Source: Slackia sp.
GTDB lineage: Bacteria > Actinomycetota > Coriobacteriia > Coriobacteriales > Eggerthellaceae
Reading direction: 5' to 3'
DNA: 64,000 bases
NCBI GenBank assembly: GCA_030527325.1
Contig: JAUNBA010000001.1
Location: forward strand, 1-64,000
Part shown: positions 1 to 7,905 of the stretch, in pieces
Layout of the letters: each line of letters starts with the position of its first letter
Position numbering within the stretch: position 1 is the stretch's first letter
The notes under the pieces: model-generated
Database searches by the model: none
What the model saw: only the letters and a program-made list of their open reading frames with translations
What the model was told of the DNA's origin: nothing
Translations under genes and position numbers: made by a program

Positions 1-81
1 GGCTGCGCCTGCATGACTTAATGCAACACTATTGCGTTTTGAAATTCAATTCACCGAGACCCCATTTTCGCGGATAGAAAA

Positions 82-174
82 ATGCTTGATTACTGCAAGA
101 ATAGGGGTGTAGACCCTTTGAGCCTGACTGATGATGAACGGAAGCAATTCATCATCGGATACTGGACCGTATAA
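82..174 (+). CDS. Small possible phage-type ORF, 30 residues
   Basis: A short open frame from an ATG at 82 to a TAA at 172-174, ending in the residues QFIIGYWTV. The frame is open upstream only to a stop at 40-42. There is no clear ribosome-binding site. A strong terminator hairpin follows immediately (184-205), which favours a transcribed unit ending here. No family is recognised. It may be the tail of a prophage or other mobile-element gene set lying to the left of the window. The coding assignment is weak. Confidence 0.25.
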   Translation: MLDYCKNRGVDPLSLTDDERKQFIIGYWTV

Positions 175-183
175 TTAACAAAC

Positions 184-205
184 AAACCGCCTACGGGCGG
201 TTTTT
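184..205 (+). terminator. Intrinsic terminator
   Basis: Eight-base arms AAACCGCC (184-191) and GGCGGTTT (196-203) flank the loop TACG, followed by a T run to 205. This is a textbook rho-independent terminator for whatever is transcribed rightwards from the window edge. Confidence 0.75.
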
Positions 206-224
206 CATTCAGGGAGGGAAGCGA

Positions 225-392
225 ATGACGAACGGCAAACCCGCATCGATGGCTGAAAAGTACGCGCGTGAGATTCAGCGGTGCGCGTTCTTCCTCAGCG
301 AGCACGCCGAAGACATGGCCGCCGACCTCGATAAGATGGTCTCGATAGGGCAGACTATGCGAATAGGTCGTAGGCTTCTTCGGATACGATGA
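225..392 (+). CDS. Small phage-like hypothetical protein, 55 residues
   Basis: ATG at 225 is preceded by a strong Shine-Dalgarno AGGGAGGG (211-218). The product starts MTNGKPASMAEKYAREI and looks like a small amphipathic, helix-rich protein, with Cys at residue 20 and a basic tail. Its last 38 bases overlap the 3' end of the convergent lipid-kinase gene. The C-terminal residues (IGRRLLRIR) are therefore translated from the antisense of that gene, which suggests the ORF has been spliced onto the chromosomal gene end. No family is recognised. Context suggests a prophage or integrative-element boundary, but no integrase or att repeat can be shown inside the window. Confidence 0.45.
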   Translation: MTNGKPASMAEKYAREIQRCAFFLSEHAEDMAADLDKMVSIGQTMRIGRRLLRIR

Positions 393-1260
393 GGCGTGCC
401 GTTTTTGGCAGGCATTTGACCGCGAAGGGCGTGGTCATGCCGGTCGGCTCTCCGTCGTATTGGATTTCGAATGCGGGATCGGCCGATATCTCCACCTGTG
501 TGCCCGAGTAGATTTCGAACGCGTCTCCGCGATCGGGGAAGTGGCCGTCGCGATCGAGCATGGCGGCGAATACTGCGGGCAGCAACTCGACGGCGTTTTT
601 CGCCTTGAGCACGACGACGTCGAGTTTTCCGTCGCGCGGCTGGTTGCTGTGCGTGACGGAGATGCCGAACTGGATTTCGGAGAAGTTGACCAGCAAGACG
701 CCGAGCCCCTCGGTGCGCGTGACGACGCCGTCGATGCGCAGCTCGATGGCGGAATGCTGCGGTACGATATTGGACCCTGCGGCGAGGAAATATGCCATGG
801 GGCCGAGCAGCTTTTTGTTCGGGGCGGCGCTTTCCATGATGGTGGCGTCGTATCCTGCGCCCGCCATGATCATGAACCCGAAGGTATGCGTTCCCACGGT
901 GATTTCGCCCATGTCGAAATCGAGCGTGCGCATGGAACGCGCGAGCTTCGCGAGCGCATGCGGCTCGTTCGGTTCGAGCAGGTTGAGGGAGAGCAGGTTC
1001 GCGGTTCCCGCAGGATAGGGGAGCACCGGGACGCCGGTTTCGCGCAGGCGATAGGCGACCGTGGCGATGGTTCCGTCGCCGCCCGATGCGACGACGACGT
1101 CGAACTGTTCCGCATCGCCGAGCAGGCGGTCTATGGAGGTGGTGCCGTCGGAAGATCGAAGGCAGACTTCGTCGCCGTCTTCGACGAAGGAGCGCATGAA
1201 GTCGTAGATGGAACCTTCGCGATATCCGGATGCAAGATTGTTGATGATAAGCACTTTCAC
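355..1260 (-). CDS. Diacylglycerol kinase-type (YegS/DagK) lipid kinase
   Basis: A 301-residue protein with the DAGK catalytic signature GGDGTIATV at about residues 60-68, followed by the PAGTANLLSLN segment typical of DgkB/YegS enzymes. The C-terminal half is the beta-sandwich domain of this family. It phosphorylates diacylglycerol or related lipids with ATP at the cytoplasmic membrane face, recycling lipid or modifying polar head groups. The start is a GTG at 1260 with GAAAGGGGG upstream. It is divergent from rnd across a 65-bp gap holding an AT-rich promoter region. The family is clear; the exact lipid substrate is not. Confidence 0.9.
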   Translation of the reverse strand: MKVLIINNLASGYREGSIYDFMRSFVEDGDEVCLRSSDGTTSIDRLLGDAEQFDVVVASGGDGTIATVAYRLRETGVPVLPYPAGTANLLSLNLLEPNEPHALAKLARSMRTLDFDMGEITVGTHTFGFMIMAGAGYDATIMESAAPNKKLLGPMAYFLAAGSNIVPQHSAIELRIDGVVTRTEGLGVLLVNFSEIQFGISVTHSNQPRDGKLDVVVLKAKNAVELLPAVFAAMLDRDGHFPDRGDAFEIYSGTQVEISADPAFEIQYDGEPTGMTTPFAVKCLPKTARLIVSEEAYDLFA

Positions 1261-1290
1261 GGCGGCAGGCCCCCTTTCTGCAATTAAGAT

Positions 1291-1296
1291 ATTATA
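1291..1296 (-). promoter_or_regulatory. Candidate -10 box for the lipid kinase gene
   Basis: TATAAT on the minus strand within the 65-bp divergent gap between the lipid kinase gene and rnd. No convincing -35 element sits at the right distance. The same AT-rich stretch (ATTATAAAT) may also serve rnd on the plus strand. Confidence 0.35.
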
Positions 1297-1325
1297 AATC
1301 CCACGTTTCTTATTGGTATTCGAAA

Positions 1326-2495
1326 GTGTTATTCAAAGGAAAAGCGTTGTACATCGTCGAACAGAAGCAATTGAAAGAGTTCGTGTCGCATGCGAAAACA
1401 TCGTCGATCTTGGCTGTGGACACCGAATTTCTCAGGGAAAAAACCTACTGGCCCAAACTGTGTCTCATCCAGCTTGCCACCGACGAAATGAGCGTGGCGA
1501 TCGATCCGTTCAGGGTGGGCGATCTGTCCGCTTTGGCCGATCTGTTCGTCGACGAGCGTATCACGAAGCTGTTCCATGCGGCTCATCAGGACATCGAACT
1601 CATCTTCCATGAGCTGGGGGTTATTCCCAAGCCGGTATTCGACACGCAGGTCGCGGCGTCGCTTTTGGGCGATGCGCTGCAGATCGGATACGGAACGCTG
1701 ATCATGAACGAGTGCGGCGTCAAATTGAAGAAAGCCGATTCGTTCACCGACTGGAGCCGGCGTCCTTTGACCGATTCCCAGATAGCGTACGCGCTGGATG
1801 ACGTCGTGTATCTTCCGCGCGCGTATCGTTCTATGCGGGCGAAGCTGGAACGTCTGGGTCGGCTTTCCTGGCTCGATCCCGATTTCGAAGAGCTGTGCGA
1901 TCCGCGTCGCTACAAGGTCGAGCCTTTCGAGCGCTATAAGCGCTTGCGGCGTGTCAACCAGCTTTCCCATCAGCAGCTGTCGGCCGCCCGCGAAATCGCC
2001 GCATGGCGGGAAGAGACGGCTATGAAGCGCAATATCCCGCGCAAGTGGGTGCTGACCGACGAGCAGATCGTCGAAATCTGCAAACGCGAGCCTGCGTCGA
2101 TCGACGAGCTGTTCATGGTGCGCGGGGTCTCGAACGCGTTGAGGACCGACGACGCGCGCAAGGTGCTTGCGGCGTGCAAGAAGGGCCTGGCGGCGCCCGA
2201 AGACCAATGGCCCGAGCTTAATCGCGGCGGCAAAAACGAGCCGAATGTCGACCCTCAGGTCGATCTGCTGTATTCGGTGGTGCGCCTGCGTGCCAAAGAG
2301 GCGGGCGTGGCGTTCGGCGTGCTCGCTTCCCACGACGACCTGGCGAAAATCGTGCGCGGCCACCTCGACGAGGCGGATGTTTTGAAGGGGTGGCGCCGTC
2401 GCCTGGTGGGCGAGGAGCTGCTTTCCATCGTGCGCGGCGAGCTGGTCGTGGGCATCGAAGACGGCGTCTTGCGCGTGATGAAGGCGGGTCGTTAG
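1326..2495 (+). CDS. rnd: Ribonuclease D
   Basis: A 389-residue 3'-5' exoribonuclease acting in tRNA 3' maturation and RNA turnover. The DEDD exonuclease domain is visible: VDTEFLRE near residue 36, HAAHQDIELI in the middle, and YALDDVVYLPRAY for the third motif. A C-terminal HRDC-type helical region follows (about residues 210-290), then a further helical region. The GTG at 1326 gives the longest frame. A TTG at 1347 has a better-placed AAAGGA (1335-1340) and gives MYIVEQKQ, closer to usual RNase D starts, so the true start may be 1347. It is transcribed away from the lipid kinase gene. Confidence 0.9.
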   Translation: MLFKGKALYIVEQKQLKEFVSHAKTSSILAVDTEFLREKTYWPKLCLIQLATDEMSVAIDPFRVGDLSALADLFVDERITKLFHAAHQDIELIFHELGVIPKPVFDTQVAASLLGDALQIGYGTLIMNECGVKLKKADSFTDWSRRPLTDSQIAYALDDVVYLPRAYRSMRAKLERLGRLSWLDPDFEELCDPRRYKVEPFERYKRLRRVNQLSHQQLSAAREIAAWREETAMKRNIPRKWVLTDEQIVEICKREPASIDELFMVRGVSNALRTDDARKVLAACKKGLAAPEDQWPELNRGGKNEPNVDPQVDLLYSVVRLRAKEAGVAFGVLASHDDLAKIVRGHLDEADVLKGWRRRLVGEELLSIVRGELVVGIEDGVLRVMKAGR

Positions 2496-2611
2496 CGACG
2501 TTTCTCGCCGCATGGATGCTACGTTACGAATCGTAGACAGTAATCCCCATGCTCGTCCGATTCGTTTACAATGCCCGTCGATGCACACGGGCTATTTCTA
2601 AGGAGTGTTCG

Positions 2612-3307
2612 ATGCCTGTTATTCCAGGAAGTATGAGTCTGTACTATTTCATTATGCTGGTTACGTTGATCATCGGCGCGGGCGCCCAGTTCTACGTGTC
2701 TCACCAGTTGAAGAAATACAGCCGCATCCCCAGCTCTTACGGTATCACGGGAGCCGATATGGCTCGTCGTATGTCCGTTGACAAAGGAATTTCCAACGTG
2801 GGCGTGTTTCGCGGCGGCCCGGGGCAGGATTTCTTCGATCCCCGCTCCAATTCGGTCACGTTGGGCCCCGATTCGTTCGGCGAGTACAGCATCACGGCCA
2901 TCGCGACGGCCGTGCATGAAATGGGCCATGCCCAGCAGTATGCCGAGGGGTATATGTTCATGCGTTTTCGCAGCGCCCTTGTCCCCGTCGTCAATTTCTG
3001 CTCGAACGCGTGGATGATCATCTTCATGCTCGGCCTGGTCATGGGAGCCGTGGGCGGCGCTACCATCATGAAGATCGGCATTATCATGTTCGCAGCCGTC
3101 TTGCTGTTCCAGCTGGTCACGTTGCCCGTCGAATTCGACGCGTCGCGTCGCGGCCTTGCATATCTGCGTGCGAGCGGCATGAATCAGGCCGAAATTTCGG
3201 GCGCGTATTCGGTGCTGCGTGCGTGCGCTTTGACCTACGTCGCATCCGCTCTCACGGCGCTTCTTCAGCTGCTGTACATGATTCTTTCGACGCGCTCGGA
3301 AGACTAG
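2612..3307 (+). CDS. YugP-type zinc metallopeptidase, membrane-bound
   Basis: A 231-residue protein of the neutral zinc metallopeptidase 2 (YugP) family. An N-terminal membrane segment is followed by the zinc motif HEMGH (near residue 101), with flanking text TAVHEMGHAQQY. Two further hydrophobic segments follow (about residues 125-170 and 200-225). The active site probably lies at the membrane. AAGGAG at 2600-2605 precedes ATG 2612, so the longer upstream frame from 2549 is not used. It is separated by 2 bp from xseA, so the two are probably co-transcribed. Substrate unknown. Confidence 0.88.
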   Translation: MPVIPGSMSLYYFIMLVTLIIGAGAQFYVSHQLKKYSRIPSSYGITGADMARRMSVDKGISNVGVFRGGPGQDFFDPRSNSVTLGPDSFGEYSITAIATAVHEMGHAQQYAEGYMFMRFRSALVPVVNFCSNAWMIIFMLGLVMGAVGGATIMKIGIIMFAAVLLFQLVTLPVEFDASRRGLAYLRASGMNQAEISGAYSVLRACALTYVASALTALLQLLYMILSTRSED

Positions 3308-3309
3308 GC

Positions 3310-4617
3310 ATGCGTATTTCCGATATGACATCTCAGCAAGGGGCCGCTCGTTCGCGGCCCCTTACCGTTTCCCAGGCACTGCAGACGGCCAAGCAGTCGC
3401 TCGAATTCATCACCGTGTCGCTTATCGGCGAGGTGTCGGAGGTGAATGCGAAACCCGGGTACAAGGCGGTGTATTTCACGGTGAAAGACGACGGCGCGTC
3501 GTTGCCGTGCATGATGTGGCTCAACCGCTATCGTTCGTCGGGCGTGCGCTTCCGCGTGGGACAACGCGTCGAGCTGACCGGTCGCTTCACGCTGTATGCT
3601 CCGAAGGGGCGTATGAATTTCGACGTCTTTTCCGCGTCGGCCGCAGGAGAAGGCGACCTGCGGCGCCAGGTGGCGCAACGTGCCCGCTTGTTGCAGGATG
3701 AGGGACTGATGGATGCCGCCCGCAAGCGCGCTGTCGGACGGTGTTACGAACATATCGGGGTGGTGACTTCTCCGCGCGGGGCGGTCGTTTACGACGTCAT
3801 GCGCACGATGCGGCGTCGTTTTCCGCTGACGCTCTTGTCGGTGGCGGGCGTCGCCGTCGAAGGCAAGGATGCGCCGGCGGCTATGATAGAGGCCCTGCAA
3901 ACCTGTGTCGCAGCCGGCTGCCAGGCGGTGCTTCTTGTGCGCGGCGGCGGAAGCTTCGAGGATTTGATGCCGTTCAACGATGAATCGCTTGCTAGAGCGA
4001 TAGCGGCATGTCCGATACCCGTGGTAACCGGTATCGGACACGAACCCGATACCACGATCGCCGATATGGTGTCCGATTTCCGTGCATCGACGCCGACGGC
4101 CGCCGCCGAACGCGTGACGCCCGATGCCGATGCGCTTGCGGGGGATATCGCCGCACGCAAACGTGCGCTCGATACGGCGGCTGATCGCGTTCTCGACCGT
4201 TTCGGCGGCATGCTCGACCGTTACGCCGCCCGGCCTGCGCTGCGCGATCCGCGCAGCATGCTCGCTACCGACCTTATGACCCTCGATGCGATGCACGATA
4301 GGCTCGAACGTGTTTTGCACGACGGTTTGCGACGCGATGCACAGCGCCTCGACTCGATCGAGGGCCGTCTGCGCCGTACAGGCCTCGATGCGATCGCTCC
4401 GTTCGACCACGCCATAGCGCTGCGTGCGGGCCGTTTGCATGACCTGTCGCCTCTGGCCGTGCTTGCACGCGGGTATGCGGTGGCGCGCGACGAGCGCGGC
4501 CGTGTGATCTCGAGCGTGCACGCCGTCGAGGCGGGGGAGCACATAGAAGTATCCGTATCCGACGGTTCGCTGCGATGCACCGTCGATTGCCGAGCCGCCG
4601 ATCGCGCGGCGGAATAG
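3310..4617 (+). CDS. xseA: Exodeoxyribonuclease VII large subunit
   Basis: A 435-residue protein with an N-terminal OB-fold (from about residue 20, containing YKAVYFTVKDD) and the exonuclease VII core GVVTSPRGAVVYDV. The catalytic-region signatures LVRGGGSFEDLMPFNDE and TGIGHEPDTTIADMV follow. The C-terminal part is a long coiled coil plus a final beta region (RGYAVARDERG). With XseB it degrades single-stranded DNA to oligonucleotides in repair. ATG 3310 starts 2 bp after the YugP stop; the frame open to 3010 overlaps that gene and is not coding. Length is normal for the family. Confidence 0.95.
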   Translation: MRISDMTSQQGAARSRPLTVSQALQTAKQSLEFITVSLIGEVSEVNAKPGYKAVYFTVKDDGASLPCMMWLNRYRSSGVRFRVGQRVELTGRFTLYAPKGRMNFDVFSASAAGEGDLRRQVAQRARLLQDEGLMDAARKRAVGRCYEHIGVVTSPRGAVVYDVMRTMRRRFPLTLLSVAGVAVEGKDAPAAMIEALQTCVAAGCQAVLLVRGGGSFEDLMPFNDESLARAIAACPIPVVTGIGHEPDTTIADMVSDFRASTPTAAAERVTPDADALAGDIAARKRALDTAADRVLDRFGGMLDRYAARPALRDPRSMLATDLMTLDAMHDRLERVLHDGLRRDAQRLDSIEGRLRRTGLDAIAPFDHAIALRAGRLHDLSPLAVLARGYAVARDERGRVISSVHAVEAGEHIEVSVSDGSLRCTVDCRAADRAAE

Positions 4618-4626
4618 GAGCGAAAC

Positions 4627-4881
4627 GTGTCCGATACTGTACGTGAAAACCTCGATGAGCTGACGTTTCGCGAGGCGATGGCCGAGCTCGACAAGACCGT
4701 GTCGGTGCTCGAGAGCAATACGCTCGAGTTGGAAGAAAGCCTTCGTTCGTACGAATACGGCGTCGCGCTTCTGGCCGATTTGAAGCAGCGCCTGGCAACG
4801 GCCCAGCAAAGGGTCGATGTGCTGATGGGGTCGCTCGACGCTCCCGCCGATGATGCGACCACTGACACGACTCTTTCATGA
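4627..4881 (+). CDS. xseB: Exodeoxyribonuclease VII small subunit
   Basis: An 84-residue acidic helical protein with the family signature TFREAMAELDKTVSVLE followed by LEESLRSYEYGVALL. It binds the coiled-coil region of XseA. The start is a GTG at 4627, preceded by AGGAGCGAAAC and 9 bp after the xseA stop, so the two are translated together. Length fits the family. Confidence 0.93.
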   Translation: MSDTVRENLDELTFREAMAELDKTVSVLESNTLELEESLRSYEYGVALLADLKQRLATAQQRVDVLMGSLDAPADDATTDTTLS

Positions 4882-4948
4882 CGGCGGGGCTTTTTCCGCT
4901 ACACTGTGTGCGATATGCACGATGTTTCCAAGAAAGGCGGTCCATGCG

Positions 4949-5293
4949 ATGTCTGATTGCATTTTCTGCAAAATAGCCGCTGGCGAGATTCCTGCAACCG
5001 TCGTTTACGAGGACGAGCTCGTCATCGCATTCGACGACGTGTCTCCCCAGATGCCGGTTCATACGCTCATCGTTCCCAAAGAGCATTATCGCGATATCGG
5101 CGACGGCATTCCCGATGCGCTCATGGGTCATCTGTTCAATACCGTGAAAAAGGTCGCCGAGCTCAAGGGCGTGGCATCGTCGGGCTATCGCGTCATCGTG
5201 AATACGGGCGACGACGCCTGCCAGACCGTCCACCATGTGCATGTGCATGTCCTTGGCGGCGCGCCGATGAATTCCGGATCGCCCGCCCTCTAG
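4949..5293 (+). CDS. HIT-family nucleotide-binding hydrolase
   Basis: A 114-residue protein beginning MSDCIFCKIAAGEIPA, with the histidine triad HHVHVHVLGG near the C-terminus. It belongs to the Hint/PKCI branch, which hydrolyses AMP-lysine, AMP-NH2 or similar adenylate phosphoramidates. The two N-terminal cysteines (C4, C7) may form a metal site as in many bacterial members. ATG 4949 is preceded by AGAAAGGCGG; the longer frame from 4850 runs back into xseB. It sits between xseB and ackA with short gaps, so an xseA-xseB-hit-ackA transcript is plausible. Confidence 0.92.
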   Translation: MSDCIFCKIAAGEIPATVVYEDELVIAFDDVSPQMPVHTLIVPKEHYRDIGDGIPDALMGHLFNTVKKVAELKGVASSGYRVIVNTGDDACQTVHHVHVHVLGGAPMNSGSPAL

Positions 5294-5312
5294 ACCGAAA
5301 TGGGAGCATCAC

Positions 5313-6518
5313 GTGAAAATCCTCGTCATCAATGCGGGTTCGTCGTCGCTGAAGTATCAGCTCGTCGATACCGATTTGAATAAAGTCCTTGCCAAGGGCC
5401 TCTGCGAGCGAGTGGGAAGCAAAGACTCCTACATCAAACACGGAGCAGACAAGGACGAGCGCATTTTCGCTCAGTACATGGCCGATCATGAAGAGGCGTT
5501 GCGCATCGTTTTCGAGGCGCTCATCCATAGCGAACGCTCCACCATCACCTCGATCGACCAGATAGACGCCATCGGCCATCGTATCGTGCACGGAGGCAAC
5601 TATTTCGACTCTTCGGCTCTTATCACGCCCGATGTGATCGAGAAGATCGAAAGCCTTTGTACGCTTGCGCCGCTTCACAACCCTCCTGCGCTCAAATGCA
5701 TCCAGGTATGTCAGCGTCTGGCGCCCGACCTGCCTCAGGTCGCGGTGTTCGATACGGCGTTTTTCCAGACGCTTCCGCCTGCGGCGTACATGTATCCGCT
5801 GCCCTACGAGCTGTGCGAAAAGCACCAGATCCGCAAATACGGCGCGCACGGCACCTCGCATCGCTATATCGCGCAGCGATGCGCCGCGTTGATGGAGCGG
5901 CCCTTGGAAGACCTTAAAATCATCACGTGTCATTTGGGAAACGGCTGCTCCATTTCCGCCGTCGACCACGGCATCGCCGTCGATACGTCGATGGGGTTCA
6001 CGCCGCTTGACGGCCTTATGATGGGAACGCGATGCGGTGCTATCGATCCCGCCATCGTGCCGTTTCTCGAGGAGGCCGAAGATCTGACGCCGCCGCAGAT
6101 CAACGAGATCATGAATAAGAAATCGGGTCTGCTCGGCGTGTCGGGCATCAGCAATGACATGCGCGATGTGCGCAAAGGCGCCGAAGAGGGCGACGAGCGG
6201 GCTATTCTCGCATACGAGATGTACGCGCATTCCATCAGGAAATATCTCGGCCAATACATGATCGAGATGGCCGGTGTGGATGCCATCGTTTTGACGGCAG
6301 GCGTCGGTGAAAACTGCGACCGTATGCGGCGCCTCGCTTTTGCGGGCCTGCAGCCGCTCGGCATCATTCTCGATCAGGAAAAGAATCGCCGCGACTACCA
6401 CGGCAAGGAGCGATTCATATCGCACGACGATTCTCCCGTGAAGATCATCGTCATCCCTACGAACGAGGAGTTGATGATCGCCCAGGATACTTACGACATC
6501 GTTTCCCGACTGTCGTAA
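5313..6518 (+). CDS. ackA: Acetate kinase
   Basis: A 401-residue ASKHA-fold enzyme making ATP and acetate from acetyl phosphate. Family signatures are VINAGSSSLKYQL at the N-terminus, RIVHGG, HGTSHRYIAQR, the nucleotide-binding HLGNGCSISAV and TAGVGENCDRMR near the C-terminus. The start is a GTG at 5313 with GGGAGCATCAC upstream. Its partner pta lies immediately downstream but on the opposite strand, separated by a perfect palindrome. So the usual ack-pta operon is here a tail-to-tail pair that must be transcribed separately. Confidence 0.96.
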   Translation: MKILVINAGSSSLKYQLVDTDLNKVLAKGLCERVGSKDSYIKHGADKDERIFAQYMADHEEALRIVFEALIHSERSTITSIDQIDAIGHRIVHGGNYFDSSALITPDVIEKIESLCTLAPLHNPPALKCIQVCQRLAPDLPQVAVFDTAFFQTLPPAAYMYPLPYELCEKHQIRKYGAHGTSHRYIAQRCAALMERPLEDLKIITCHLGNGCSISAVDHGIAVDTSMGFTPLDGLMMGTRCGAIDPAIVPFLEEAEDLTPPQINEIMNKKSGLLGVSGISNDMRDVRKGAEEGDERAILAYEMYAHSIRKYLGQYMIEMAGVDAIVLTAGVGENCDRMRRLAFAGLQPLGIILDQEKNRRDYHGKERFISHDDSPVKIIVIPTNEELMIAQDTYDIVSRLS

Positions 6519-6569
6519 TCGTCCGCCGCGAATCGTCGCGGCTGCACGGAGATTCGCGGCGGATAACAA

Positions 6570-6605
6570 GAGACCCCCTGGAGCGCCGGCGCTCCAGGGG
6601 GTCTC
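6570..6605. terminator. Perfect 36-bp palindrome between convergent ackA and pta
   Basis: Left arm 6570-6587 and right arm 6588-6605 are exact inverted copies, 18 bases each with no spacer (GAGACCCCCTGGAGCGCC and its complement). In RNA this makes a very stable GC-rich stem on either strand, with about four bases forced into the loop. There is no T tract on either side. Most likely it is a shared bidirectional terminator or 3'-end protector for both mRNAs. Confidence 0.7.
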
Positions 6606-6632
6606 GTCGCTGCTAAAGGCGAAGACTCCGCA

Positions 6633-7625
6633 TCAGCGCATCCCCTGGGCCTGAACGGCGGTGATGGCAACGACGCCGATGATGTCCTCGGCCGAGCAGC
6701 CGCGCGACAGGTCGTTCATCGGTGCGCCGAGGCCCTGCAGGATAGGACCGTACGCTTCCGCCTTTGCAAGGCGCTGCACCAGTTTGTAGCCGATATTGGC
6801 GGCATCGAGGTCGGGGAAGACCAGCACGTTGGCCGATCCTGCGACAGGCGAGCCGGGTGCTTTCGACGTCGCAACGCTCGGTACCAGCGCCGCATCCGCC
6901 TGCAGCTCTCCGTCGAATGCGAATTCGGGCGCCTTCGTGCGTGCGAGCGCGAGGGCTTCGCGCACCTTTTCGGTGTCGTCGTCTTTGACCGACCCGTAGC
7001 TTGAGTGAGAAAGCATGGCAACGCGGGGTTCGCTTCCGAATACGGATGCGTACGATTTCGCCGTCGCCACGGCGATTTCGGAGAGCTCATCGGCATCGGG
7101 TTGAATGCAGACGGCGCAGTCCGCGAACATGAACGTTCCTTGGTCGCCGAACGGGCAATCGGGCACTTCCATGACGAAAAACGAACTGACGACTTTGCTG
7201 CCGGGAGCGGTTTTTATGATGCGCAAAGCGGGGTGCAGAACGTCTTTGGTCGCATGGCACGCACCTCCCACCAGGCCGTCGGCGTGGCCGTTTTTGAGCA
7301 GCATGGTTCCGAAGTACATCACGTCGTCCATGAGGGCGTTCGCTTCATCGAGGGTCATGCCTTTCGCCTTGCGCAGTTCGTAAAGGCTTTGCGCCAGCTC
7401 GATGCGCAGGGGGTCGTGCAGGTTGTCTATGACGCGGATGCCGCTTGCGTCGTAGCCGCGTGCTGCGATATCGTCGGCGTTGCCGATGATGACGACGTGG
7501 GCGATTTCTTGGTCGACGATCGCGCGGGCGGCCTCAAGCACACGCGGGTCGTTGCCTTCGGGAAGCACGATGGTTCGTTTGTCCGATTTGGCACGTTCGA
7601 TCATGGTTGCGAGAAACGACGCCAT
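6633..7625 (-). CDS. pta: Phosphate acetyltransferase
   Basis: A 330-residue short-form Pta (PTA_PTB family) converting acetyl-CoA and phosphate to acetyl phosphate for AckA. Visible signatures include VLPEGNDPRVLEAA at the N-terminus, GLVGGACHATKDVLHPALRI, FMFADCAVCIQPDADEL, and FPDLDAANIGYKLVQRL at the C-terminus. ATG 7625 is chosen because GAGAGGAGCG lies just upstream and MASFLATMIERAK is the normal N-terminus; the frame back to 7700 lacks support. It is convergent with ackA. Confidence 0.95.
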   Translation of the reverse strand: MASFLATMIERAKSDKRTIVLPEGNDPRVLEAARAIVDQEIAHVVIIGNADDIAARGYDASGIRVIDNLHDPLRIELAQSLYELRKAKGMTLDEANALMDDVMYFGTMLLKNGHADGLVGGACHATKDVLHPALRIIKTAPGSKVVSSFFVMEVPDCPFGDQGTFMFADCAVCIQPDADELSEIAVATAKSYASVFGSEPRVAMLSHSSYGSVKDDDTEKVREALALARTKAPEFAFDGELQADAALVPSVATSKAPGSPVAGSANVLVFPDLDAANIGYKLVQRLAKAEAYGPILQGLGAPMNDLSRGCSAEDIIGVVAITAVQAQGMR

Positions 7626-7842
7626 GAACGCTCCTCTCGTTACGGGATGGGGTTGCATGCTCGGTATCATAAGACATGCATGCTTTTCCGAAAGGCGCAA
7701 TGGGGGAGCGTGGCGCTTTTTTCGTTGTGCGGGCCACGCCGATTTTCGCGGCGGGGTATACGGATGGCTTTTTGCGCGTTTCGTGCCGTGTTGGACAGGC
7801 GTTTTGTGTAAGGGGCGCAGAGGGGAGCGAATCTTGGTAAAA

Positions 7843-7870
7843 TATAATCCGTATGTGTATACGACGGATT
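7843..7870 (+). promoter_or_regulatory. Candidate -10 box overlapped by an inverted repeat, upstream of the glycosyltransferase gene
   Basis: TATAAT at 7843-7848 lies 58 bp before the glycosyltransferase start. The arms AATCCGT (7846-7852) and ACGGATT (7864-7870) form a perfect 7-bp inverted repeat overlapping this box, the usual position for a repressor operator. No clear TTGACA-like -35 is present. Confidence 0.4.
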
Positions 7871-7905
7871 AGCCGTCATGAACGTTTCCTAAGGGGCATT
7901 CCTTC

